NCBI GenBank assembly: GCA_023846275.1
Contig: CM043872.1
Span: forward strand, 25,467,670 to 25,531,669
Source of the DNA: Vanilla planifolia
Lineage: Eukaryota > Streptophyta > Magnoliopsida > Asparagales > Orchidaceae
Direction: 5' to 3'
Length of the DNA stretch: 64,000 bases
This document shows positions 1 through 11,047 of this stretch, one piece after another; within the stretch, counting starts at the first letter, position 1; every line of letters begins with the position of its first letter. The notes below the pieces were generated by a model. The model was not told the DNA's origin, did not search any database, and saw only the letters and a list, made by a program, of their open reading frames with translations. Position numbers and translations under genes: made by a program.

Positions 1-300
1 AAGGTCCACTATTAATGATAGTTATTACAAGATAATATATTACAAAAATTAATTAAATATATTTATTAATTAATAAAAAATAAAATTTCTAATATTAATT
101 ATAATTTAGATGTATGGTTGTATATAGGTGTATTAAATTTAAAATATTATAATATCATATACATACACATATATATATATTTATATATTATTCATAATTC
201 TAATATATTAACTAAATAATTATATTATAATAATAATAATAAACATATAAAATATTATGCTAAAATATATTATATATCAAATATCTTAATTACTATTAAC

Positions 301-590
301 AAAGATAGTAAGAGAAAGAGATAAAAAATAGAGATAAAAATAGAGGAAGAGAACGAGATAAAGTGAAAAGAGAGAAAAAGGAATGAGGGATAAACTGATA
401 GAAGAAAGGGAGAAGATGAGGAGAAGCGAGAGGATGAAAAGCAAGAGAAAGCAAACAAGAATAAGAATGAAGATGTAGAGATAAGAAAGAGAAAAAAATA
501 GTACCAATGATAAAAGAGAGATAGAGAATTTTTGGATGGGAAGAGGGGGGCTAGGGTGTGAGAAAAATAGGAATGAGAAACAACTTTAAT
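301..590 (+). repeat. Polypurine tract, copy A
   Basis: About 290 bases consist almost only of A and G on the plus strand, with sparse T and very rare C. The Ser/Phe/Leu-rich frames on the opposite strand are composition artefacts. The tract lies deep in the expected 3' intron of DRB copy A. Confidence 0.85.
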
Positions 591-949
591 TGCAAACTTG
601 TAATAAAAGGATAAGCAAAAGGGTAAATCTTTCCTCGAAATATTAACTAGTAAATAGTTTGCAGCTTTAATCTCTCAGACAAAATTAAAAGTGCAAGATA
701 GGTTTTGAGGAGACTCCTCTAACTTACTTCATTAATTACAATGGATGATCAAAATGCAAGTGAGTTTCAACAAGGTGGTTATTACTCCATCGAGCTTAAG
801 CAATTTCTAGGATTTCATCTCTCCCATTTGAAGCGCATCAACTTTAATTATTTGCCTTTACTACTCCACTTTACCTGCTTGGATTTTTTACCACAAAGGA
901 GTCAATTCAAGTTTGATGATAGCTTTCTTTTAAGGACTCTTGCAAGATC

Positions 950-2720
950 CTTGATAAGGGAAATCCTACAGCAATGCTAGATTATAATTAACCAGCTCCA
1001 TTAGAGCCAATAGAAGTATAAGAGTAGACAAGTGATTTATATGAAACAATCAAACTATTGGATGGCATCATTGCAAACTTAAAGAGAAATTAGCTAATGA
1101 AGACAGCCTACATAGGGACGAGCATTACAACCTCTTAAGGATGGTTGCGGCGTTCAACACCTGAAATGCCTAACTTGCACGTGCAAATACCAAGTGTTGG
1201 AAACCATTGACATTAGATGACTTATTTTTAGGGATGACTACACATTCTTTTTACATTACATGGCCATTTATCAAAAGAGGGCAGACTACATCAAGTTTTT
1301 GACATACAATTGGGATCTGAATGAAGATCTTTGTTATTGGACACTTTGACAAAACTGGTGCCCCCACCCCAATTCTACTATGGAGGCCTCATATGCAAGA
1401 GATCATTAGAAATGATCTACTCAATATCATCCTTCAATTTCTTTGAGAGATGGGTATGCCTGATAAATGGAAAAAAATATTTTTGCAATTCTTATCCTAA
1501 GATCCTGAGAGCTTCTACTCCACAACAATTTCAACCCATCCTCCTATATACTATTATATGCAAGAGAGCATTGTGCATTTATACCAAGGCAAAGCAATAC
1601 GAACAACTGTTGCTGCATAGGTCACCACTTCTAAGTCGATTAAGAATCTCATGATGATCAAGATGGTAATAGACTAGGCGTATCTTTGGATTTGTTATGA
1701 CTTCAGGCTCACCATGGTTCATTATTTTGGCTTCTTGAATAAGTGATGCTCCTTGGCATAGGCCTTATGTCAGTCCTAATGGGTTTAGACATCCTATAGG
1801 TTTAGATGAGGATGTTCTCCTATCACTTACCTTTTCATCCTCTACTTGAAGCTTTTATTGGAATTGATTTAAAGAGTATTAGGAAGGGAGTCCTTGCTAT
1901 TAAGACTATTGACATAACCTCCCTAATCTGCAGCATGTTGTTTGCTAATAATGTGATGCTATATGCTCTAAAAATCATTAACAAGGGGAAGTCCTTCAAT
2001 AAGAGAACCCAAAGCACTAAAAAAAGACAATTGCCAACAAGTTGTGGTATCAACTAGAGCAAGCTGAGAGGGATATTGGGGTTGCCCTTTATCATGTTAA
2101 ACCAATTGCTATAAACTTTGATCATATCCTAAAAACTATTAGAGACATGATCTCGTCTTGTGGTGCTCGAACTTTGTTTCTAGTTGTAAAAGTAGAGTTA
2201 ATCAACTTCTTTTGAACTTCATTGCCAATTTGTGAAATGTCCCACAATTATGACCAAGGCATTGTCATCCACAATCATGAGGAAGATTTGCTCCTTTATG
2301 TGGCTGGAAACTATAAAAACAATGTATTCACAATATGGCTTGAGAGGCTTACTTTTCACAAGTGTCATGGCAAGTTGGTTGTCCACAAATTGATGGGGTT
2401 GAGGGATTTCTTTTTTGCAAAGCACACAACTAAGGTTACTATTAGAGAGGATGAGCTATGAGTCCACAGACTTAGAGCCGCATATGAGTCTTCAAGAAAT
2501 GTGTTACCTAATGCAACACAATACGATTTGGCTTATTGATCATGGCTTTCACGTCTCGACTTCTTTTGATAAAAAGATTGGACAAGGTGCTTTGGATTCA
2601 TGGTCAACATTTATCAATATAGATTTGGACTTGTTGAAATTCCTTGTGGTTATGCTTATAAATGGAAAAGTCACGTGTAAAGAGTGCAACTTGTCACACA
2701 AAGTATCTTTATGCTTCTTT
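950..2720 (+). mobile_element. Decayed L1-type LINE reverse transcriptase, copy A
   Basis: Translated fragments in shifting plus-strand frames follow the order of a plant L1-type reverse transcriptase. Around 1400-1560 there are PDKWK and FQPILLYTIICK-like words, matching the usual DKWK...FRPISLC region. Around 1655-1720 lies the IKM-ID-AY region. Around 1825-1950 comes YLFILYL, then LFANNVMLY in place of the catalytic LFADDVMLY. Around 2110-2460 is the stretch that follows the RT core. Frameshifts and stops throughout make it non-functional. It runs opposite to the DRB gene and is flanked by DRB intron sequence. Confidence 0.75.
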
Positions 2721-3848
2721 TAAAAATTAGCTTTAGCCCAACCTTTTGATAATTGCACCATAATTTTCTTATTTATTTATTTCTAATTGCTACAAATAAG
2801 TCTAGGTTATGCTTATAATTCTCTCAAAAGATCTATAAAGTATCTTTAAATTAGTAAATATAATATTCTATTTTTCTTTTCTACTATATGTGATACATGA
2901 CAAATTGCATTCCTTAATCCAATGACTAGGTCTAATATGCATTACTAGCTGATCTTCAAGTGTTCAAGATGGTCAAAATATATATTATTTGTGATTTCTA
3001 TCTAATAATGAAGTGTTTGCAATTATGCATCTTAGATCATGGAGTGACTTTGAGGAAAGAATCATCATTCCCAAGATAATTTCAGCTCTAGAAAATTGAA
3101 TATTACAGTACACCTTGATGTAGTCTATCTCTAACAAGGAAACAAGAATGTTTGATCTCTCAAAATTAATGTGTACCTCACAATAGTGATCAACAATGAA
3201 TAAGAAAGAAGATTGGCAAAACAGTTTTCTCATAGAAGTTTAGCAGAATGACAATATTGGGTAAATGTTGCATTCACACAAGATACACAATATTCAATGA
3301 AAATGCATGAATACATTTTACAATGTCAACATCAACAAAGTGCATTCGATGTCAATATGGGAAACATATACATTTGGACCATTGAATTACATGGCATTGC
3401 TTATTCCGAAGTAAAAATCAAATCTTGTGTACTTCATCTAAAATATGCATCAAGTAGCTATAAATCTATGAATGTAAAGTTGAAAGCATCAAATGTTCCA
3501 GGTTCTTGCTTGTGTCCTTAATATTACTTGGATCCCACACTTAACAACTTTGTGTTGCAGGAAAAACAACCCCTGGATCTACTACAACCAGTATGTTCCG
3601 CCACAATTACTTCTCAATTTTTTTTAAAAAAAATGCTTGTATCCTCGTTAAAAAAATTATCTTGCTTGTTCATACAACAGATAAAGTCAGAACAAAAAAC
3701 ATCCAGCTTACAGCAGTTCTTATGACCAAAGAAACAGATGAGGTTGAATTATATTGTATTAAACCTGCCAGAAAGTACATGATCAATATGCGATTTCAAT
3801 CAACAGTCATCTAAATGATTCAATCGAATACATACAATATATGCTCAC

Positions 3849-4068
3849 ATTTTTTTAGTGCAGTCCAAGCAGCCATTGCAGCATTTTTCTGAGCCTGCTT
3901 CTTGGTTTTTGCAGAATCCCCACTAAAGTTCATCCCAGCAAGTTCAACAGTGCAGGAGAATAACGGTGTGTGGCCAGGGCCACATCGGACAGTGGTATAA
4001 ACAGGCAAGTTTAGGCCAGCTCTGTGAGCAGTTTCTTGAATTAGATTCTTGTAAACACCAGTCTCATC
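3849..4068 (-). CDS. DRB copy A exon 2 (dsRBM2)
   Basis: The exon begins GATGAGACTGG after ttgcag and ends AAAAAAT|gtgagc. It is 220 bases and ends in phase 1. Its translation is identical to copy B exon 2, with the complete KKxAxKNAA signature. Confidence 0.85.
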
Positions 4069-6751
4069 CTGCAAGTGAAAACAATATACAATCACACCAC
4101 CAGATAGTATCTTCAAGAGAAATATAGCTGAGACGCTTCTAGATAGAATTACAGCTACAAAATCATCGTCATTATTCACTATCTATGTCAAATACAAGCT
4201 GAGAACTACATCTTGAGATAACATTGATAAGGTTCCTGAGTACTTGGGTCAGATCAGAGCAGCAGCCTGCACCATGTAGATCATGACAAACAGAAAGCCA
4301 TAACCATACTTTTTTGGCAAGTGATTTGTTGTAGAGCAGGTTTAACGTTTTTTCAGAGCAAGAATGGACCTAATAGTACAACTCGGACACAAAGCTAGCC
4401 TATAAAGCTCAATTACCCAACTATTGTGCCACGCTAAATTTGTGCAAGCCAGATGAAAGAAATGTTCTGGTTGAACCACAATTACCATATTCATGCAGCT
4501 ATTTTATAAGCATTCTTTGGTTTGTATATATATTTACACTACCTTCAGTCAATCAGTAACACAAATGGACCAGCCAAAAAGTGTGATTGAAAAAGGCCAA
4601 CCAACAGACACTCATGCTGAGGACAATCAAGTTGAACTTGTATATGATATCATATCAAGCCCTGAGAGCAAATGTAAGACCCCACTGAAATACAAGGTAT
4701 ATTGCTCATGGGTCAAGTTAGGATAGCATAGAGTGAAATATATTTTGAAAATATAAGTCAGAAGATAACATGGAAAAAAATCCATGGTCAAAGGAGAAAA
4801 AATGACTTATGACCTATCAAGAGGTTTGCAAAATTTAGTGTTTTTCATTATGATATCAAAAGTAATGTTACATTTATGATTTAGGTCATATTTTGCATAA
4901 CTATTATTAAGATTAAGTTGATTATTAAAAAAAATCTAAAATATTACTATTAAGTCCTATTGAAAAGTTACACACTTTATAAAAATATCATATATAAGCT
5001 TCGCGAAATGATTGATATTACAAAATGACTACAATAATATTATAATTTTTGATAAAAGAATGAAGAAACTTTTTTAATATTTTTTTGTAATGATAATATT
5101 GTCTTTTTTTTATCTCATTACATTACTTCTATTTTGGATTGAGAAAAATACATTTTTAAACATCTTTACTCAAATGATCGATTCAAATAACTGATAACAT
5201 TTCGAAAAGCACACTTTCAAAAAGCTGAGTTTGACAATACCAAATATAGCCTTAATAAATGGATTATAATAGGTAGGATATATCTACAATTACTTCCAAC
5301 AAGATTGGCATCTAACAAGTAATATGCATGCCATATTTTACCTTCACCTCCAAAACCCTCTCATCTACTACTCGTTAAAGTTCCATGATCAATCAAGTTT
5401 GGAAACAAATTGCTACTCTATATTTGGTTTATAATTAAGCTAAAACCACGAGTCATGGATGATCCATCTTCGGCATTTAATTGTTCGCATTTCATGTGAT
5501 TAGCATGTTTTAAAGAGATTAATCCAATTATTTAAATAGGAATGTCCAATAAATCTTCTCCTAGCTAAGGCTTATTATCTTCAAGATATGGTCCATCTAT
5601 ACACAAAAAGGTTCACCATAGGATTAAAAAAAAAATTGAGCATCACAAAGTAAATGCATAGAAAAGATCCAGACGTAACTTGAATTCTTATCAACATATA
5701 TGACAATCAACTGAAAAACTGAAACTTCTAACAACAATTCAACATATAAATTATTCAAATCAAAACAAACTATAAAAACTTTGTTTCTTTCCCTGTACTT
5801 TCAGCCTTTTCATAAAAAAGTGCATTATAAACTCTCTTTTTCTGTTATAAAACCTCCTTCGATTCATTTCAGAAGAAAGATAACAAAAACAAGACTTGAT
5901 ATCAAACTTGGACTCATAACCTAAGGCAATAAATTAAGCCATATTTCCCTCTACCTTCATCATTTTTTTCTCAATTCTGATTTGATTAAATGATTGAACT
6001 TGCTTTGGCAAAATGGAATGGAAGAGCTTTTAGTCCTTACACACTTAGTTTGCCTAACTCATCCTACATCTAAATTCAACATAACAAAAGTGGGTAACCA
6101 TAAAAATTATGTTCCCATTTGAGTCAATTGCATTGGCATCTTGTCTCCATAGCTTTCTTTAGCTTGTTTGCTCGTTTCATTATCATTGTTTTACGAATAA
6201 GAATTTATTGTTTTATCTAGCATCAATAAGAGAAATATTCTTTACAAAAGTGACCTTTTATTAATGTGCCTCACAAATTACCATAGAATCTAGTGTTGCC
6301 CAAGCCAATGTAATTAATATTTTATTAAAAAAGTGTTGATACAATGTTTATGACATTCTACGCTTATAGAAACTAAAGATCATACTAATTTATCCATAAG
6401 AAAAAAGGATTGAAAAGGGAAAATAACATGATTCCCAATCATGAGAAAATCCATGGAGAAACGTTTTCATCAACTAAAGAAAATGAAGCATCGATCTGGG
6501 CATACCAGAACTTTTGCAGCTAGGGATCGAGAGGGCCCCCTCTGGGAGAGAGTATCTAAAGCCACTTCAGCCGCTGCATGCTCTGCTTGTCTCAGAGTGG
6601 TACAAAATGTAGGGCTTTCAAATGTCTCGCCAATAAAATTAACCGTGGCTTTAAACCTTGGGGCATGATCAGGTCCCTCCCGAATGCAAGCATACGAGGG
6701 CAAGTTGAAACAACTTCTTTGAGCTAATTCTTGCAATTGATTTTTAGACAT
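3849..6751 (-). CDS. DRB2/3/5-type dsRNA-binding protein, copy A (exons 1-2; C-terminus not in window)
   Basis: Two minus-strand exons encode tandem dsRNA-binding motifs. Exon 1 is 6751-6506 (82 codons, starting MSKNQLQELAQRSCF) and exon 2 is 4068-3849 (73 codons plus one base). Exon 1 ends CTG|gtatgc and exon 2 is preceded by ttgcag. The second motif has the RNA-binding KKQAQKNAA signature. The family assists Dicer-like proteins in small-RNA production or target repression. Exon 2 translates identically to copy B; exon 1 has two replacements, Ile40 for Asn and Thr48 for Ala. The C-terminal exon is expected at about -2500 to -1450 if this copy is complete, beyond the window edge. The piece could therefore be the 5' part of a full gene or a truncated duplicate. 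Both visible exons are open and spliceable. Confidence 0.8.
6506..6751 (-). CDS. DRB copy A exon 1 (dsRBM1)
   Basis: The ATG at 6751-6749 comes two bases after a likely 3' splice site (ttgtacatgtag|GC), so the 5' leader is probably in a separate upstream exon. The exon is 246 bases and phase 0. It has the family's LRQAEHAAAEVAL helix near residues 53-65. Ile at residue 40 replaces the Asn found in copy B and usual in the family. Confidence 0.82.
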
Positions 6752-7567
6752 GCCTACATGTACAACAAGAGACAAAGAATATATCAAAAAATGTCACTCG
6801 CCTAACTCCATTGTAATTCAATCTAAATAAAACCTAAACACTAATAAAACTTCCAAGAAGATCTCATCAAAAACCAAATTGCTACCGCTTTGATCCAACT
6901 AGATGCAACATATTTCACATGAAACAATAATTCATAAAATGAAATTGAAATAGCAAACAGACCTTAAATCCCGTTTCAAAGGAAGGGCCTTTCCACAAAT
7001 ATATCGACAAAAAAACTGACCACCACAACAAGTTCAAAACTTATCTTGAAAAAAAACGGTCTAAGGAGCTCGCTAGAGAACCTAATCGCAGACAAACGCC
7101 AGATTTCAAAATGTTAGCAAACGGCATATAAATCGGACGTAAACATCCACCTGCCAAGTCTATCTCACACCATGGATACTTCGTCTTCAATCTACTTTCC
7201 CCTTTTAAAACTGTAGCGAAAACTGAAGCAGAAATGTTTCCCTAACCAAATCGCTCCAGAACGAAATCCTCTCAAAATTACGAGAAACAAGAGCAATCTA
7301 TCGAATCCTGCGATAGAAAGAGCTCGACGTAAGTCGTCAGAAGAGCGAATCGTGAACAAATAGGAAAACTCGACAAGATTTATTAAACAATCGAGAAGTA
7401 AGATTGCACAAAATGAATGAAAAAAAAAACCACGGTCACCTGAAACTTCTTGAAGACGACCGAAAGATTTCAAAGAAGAATAAAAAAACACTGTGAATGA
7501 AGACATGGATTGTGAAGACCATCATCAAAACGCGACAAAAAATGAAGAAACAACGTCTTTGAGAATT
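6752..7567 (-). promoter_or_regulatory. Probable 5' leader and promoter-proximal region of DRB copy A
   Basis: This region is strongly conserved between the copies up to about 7528. Candidate leader-intron donors on the minus strand are TTTCAG|GTGACC near 7440 and GCAG|GTGGAT near 7150; the acceptor is just before the exon 1 ATG. A 104-codon open frame in the leader (7506-7192) is probably an upstream ORF or chance. At about 7528-7567 the sequence is replaced by unrelated DNA compared with copy B, close to where transcription should start. The start site itself is not visible. Confidence 0.45.
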
Positions 7568-10500
7568 TTTTAGAAAGTTTGTGATTGTAATCATAATTAT
7601 TGTTATTTAATATATCTATTTATTTCTACTTAACAAAACCTTTAATAAATAATTTTTAATGGCCTTGAGATCTTGCAATATGCCAAATGGCTTGTTTAAG
7701 GCAATGCCAATTTGAATAAAAATGAAAATTCATTTTTATTTTATATAATTTTATGCATATATTCTTATAGAGTTTTTTTACCTTCATATAATTTTGATAT
7801 TCTCTAGATATCTATAAAAGTGACATATTATTTGAATAATAAAATATTATAGAAATATTTAAACTTATGTTTGTTTAAAGTTCTTGAATTCTAATTTTGA
7901 ATCTTATTTTTTACATTAATTTAGATTACTGATAAAATATAAGTAACTAAAAACAATTTTGAAAAATTTTAAAACTTTTATGTTATGTATTTTTATTTTA
8001 GATAACAAGAGATTTAACACTTTGGATAATATTTTCTCAACTAATCTTGTTTCATGAGAGACAATAACAAATTAATACACCCAAACTTAATATAATCTAA
8101 GAATCTCATTGTTAGTATGCTTCCTGTTTTGAACTAATTCTATCTTATTTTTCATTATTCAATTATATATTTTTATGCACTTCTTGTTCTATTGGCTTGA
8201 CTATTAGTTCTAATATTTAATAACTATCTTTTAACATTGTTATAACAAATTAAATTATTCTTTTTGTTTTAACTTATTTTATTTCACAAAATATGTTTTC
8301 TAATTTTACATCATTATGATAATGCCAAGTAAAACAAGCTTAATATAACATACTTTAAAAAATGATAAGATAATTCAACATTAACTTTAATGATTAGTTT
8401 TAATATTTGAAATTCTTAGTTCTTTTGGATCTAATCATATTTCTTGAAAGAAAAAAGATTTTTCTTAATGTAAGATCGAAACTTATTATTAACATTTTTT
8501 AAAAGAAAAAAATTTAAAAGATTTATTTTTTATTTTATAAAATCATATCCTTAACATGACTTTTGATCATCTATGTGGTATATTTTGTAATACAGTTTTG
8601 CTTGTTAAACTATAAAATGCACTTATACCTAAGTATAAAACATAAAGGTATGTTTTTAAAAATACTTGTCTAAATGATTCAACAAATATAAAATAAGTGG
8701 CATTCTCGATATACTAGAATAAACAAATGAAGTTTAGCATACTATTTTTAGATTTAAGAAATATAATATGTTCATGACAAAACTATATATACCTACACAT
8801 AATAAGAGTAAAATTATAATCGATGAACTCATTGATGTACTTAGGATAAAGAAAAAAATCATTATTAACATAGTACATGAAGTATATGTCAATTTAACAT
8901 AGAAACAAAACATGAGAAAATAAATAATATAGATTATTCCATAATTTTTTAAAAGTTTAAGAAATAAAATTGATACAAATTTAGCAACCCAAACAAAGAA
9001 CAAAACAAAGATATAATGTTGGGCTTATAAGAGCATCAACTATATTGCAAAAAGTTTGTTATTAAAAACTTTATAAAATACTTAAATAAATGAATTTTCT
9101 TTTCTAATGAAATATATTAGCCCATCCCTTAGAATTTTTTTATATCATTCTTTTAATTAGTCGACTGATACTAGATTTTTATAAATTTAGTTTTTGATTT
9201 ATCACCATTTTCATCTTATTGGAATAATCAAGAAAAATTATAAATATGGGTAATGGATTTTCAACAAGTGTGACTAAAGAATGATAAAATGGTTTAAAGT
9301 GATATTAAGAAAAACTTTAACATTGTGTTTTGTATTATATATTTTAAATATTTGATTAAACTTGATCAATAGGTATGTTAAAACATAATAAGTGGATCCA
9401 AAAGAGTCTAAAAATTACATTTTAGGCATGTCTTCTTTTATAATTTTTTTCTATTATTTTATCATTTTTAATCAAAACATATTTTAGCCTTTATAATTAC
9501 ATCTATGACATCATTTGTAACTTAAGACTTTGGTATGTAAATGAATAAGGGAAGCTTTTGGTTATAGGTTAAGATTAAAAATAATAAAAAAAAATAATAG
9601 ACCAATAAGATTTCTAAGTATATAGATATAAAAAAATTCAAAAAATATATAACATATTAGATCCTCACTTAACCAAGCAACAATAATGAACAATAACGAG
9701 ATATTAAATATAAATGATTAAGTATATGAGAAGACTCAAATTTTATATAAAGACTTAAACAGTAAAACAAACTCAAATCTATCTAGTTATCTATATTATC
9801 CCCACATCTTTCACCTTTGCAAGAAAGTGATTATGCAAACAACTCCCTCCACAATTTCAATATATTTATTACTAAATTTAAATAAAATATTAAAAAAATT
9901 TAAAATCAATTGGATAAAACTTTTGCTATAAATTGTCTACTTTAGCATATATAATATTTATAATATAAATATAATTTCGAAATTTATACAACAACTCGTG
10001 TAATATATCTCAAAATCCTACTAAGTATTTAAAATAAAATAATGTTGAAAACCAAAAACCACAACAATAGAGTCTACAAAATCCACATTCCATTTAATTA
10101 ACAATGTAAACAAAATCTTCATATTTTTTATAAAGTAATAAAACACAGTCACATCACATAACCACATTCGAGATCTCCACCTTACACTTAGATGATCAAG
10201 ATATACTTAATACTTATCTAAATCCTCAATCTTTTTTATATAGATAATGAATTTTAAAGAAACTTGATGAATAAATCATAAATAATAGGATAATATAATA
10301 ATAAATATAAACAACATCAATATAATAGCTTAATTATTAAATGACATAAATAAAGTTAAAGAAGTCATACCATATAAAATTACTAATTCTTTTTGACAAT
10401 TATTCATACTTAAATATTATATCATATTCATATCAATACCTACTATAAGATTTTTAATAGATAAATTTTTGCCCATAAAAATATATTAATTAATTGGCAT

Positions 10501-11047
10501 CACATTATCCTTATTAATATGGCTCTAAAAACCATACCTAACCACAAAAACAAACGTAAGCTAGTGACATTATATTTAGCATGGGTCACAATCGCACTTC
10601 CACCACCATATTAATCTTAAGACAGTTAATAACAATCCTCAAAAAAGTCCGAGTGCCTTATAAATATAACTCAATATATCATCTAGTAACATCTCATGTC
10701 ACAATATGATTTATGACAATATCCACCAACTCTATATAGAATACTATTAACAAATATATCATAATCCCAAGTACTGTACTAAAGTCAAAAGATATTATTA
10801 TAAAAAAATATGTCATTATACATAACACATATTTCTTATTGTAAACATACCAAACTATGCTATTATATCACATAATGTAATTCAAATATTACAACAATGA
10901 TCTTTTAATAGTTTTCAAAAATTTCTATCATCATGATATTCATAAAAGTCATGCTCATTTATTAATTGAATAATTCTAATTAATAATCACATAGATAACA
11001 CATATTATATAATGTATAAAACATAGTAATAAATGCATGTGCACATA
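7568..11047. other. AT-rich upstream flank of DRB copy A
   Basis: No gene recognised. The sequence is very AT-rich, and short open frames such as 8734-9003 and 10980-11219 are low-complexity. It aligns to copy B in blocks. Bases about 8009-9640 are absent from copy B, either inserted here or deleted there. I saw no terminal repeats or target-site duplication around that block. Confidence 0.6.

Larger units (their letters stand above)
1..11047. repeat. Segmental duplication, copy A
   Basis: Position 1 matches position 17024, and the match runs with an offset of 17023-17024 through the DRB exons and promoter-proximal DNA. It continues with indels to the shared word gcacata at 11041-11047 (26761-26767 in copy B). 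The one-base offset change comes from a G-run that is one base longer in copy B near 17570. Homology is already present at base 1, so the left end of this copy lies outside the window. Differences are scattered point changes up to about 7.5 kb; beyond that whole blocks are gained or lost. Both copies share the LINE remnant in intron 2, so that insertion predates the duplication. Confidence 0.95.

Noticed and set aside
270..507. Ser/Phe/Leu-rich minus-strand open frames, repeated at 17293-17530
   Set aside because: They are the complement of the polypurine tract. Composition alone keeps the frames open, and there is no start context or homology.
1835..2461. Small open frames on both strands conserved in both duplicate copies
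   Set aside because: Conservation only reflects the recent duplication. The plus-strand pieces belong to the LINE remnant and the rest are shadows.
6441..6668. Plus-strand frame of 75 codons over DRB exon 1
   Set aside because: It is the antisense shadow of the dsRBM1 exon.
7192..7506. 104-codon minus-strand frame in the DRB leader as a separate gene
   Set aside because: It is shortened in copy B by small changes, resembles no family, and lies in the expected untranslated leader.
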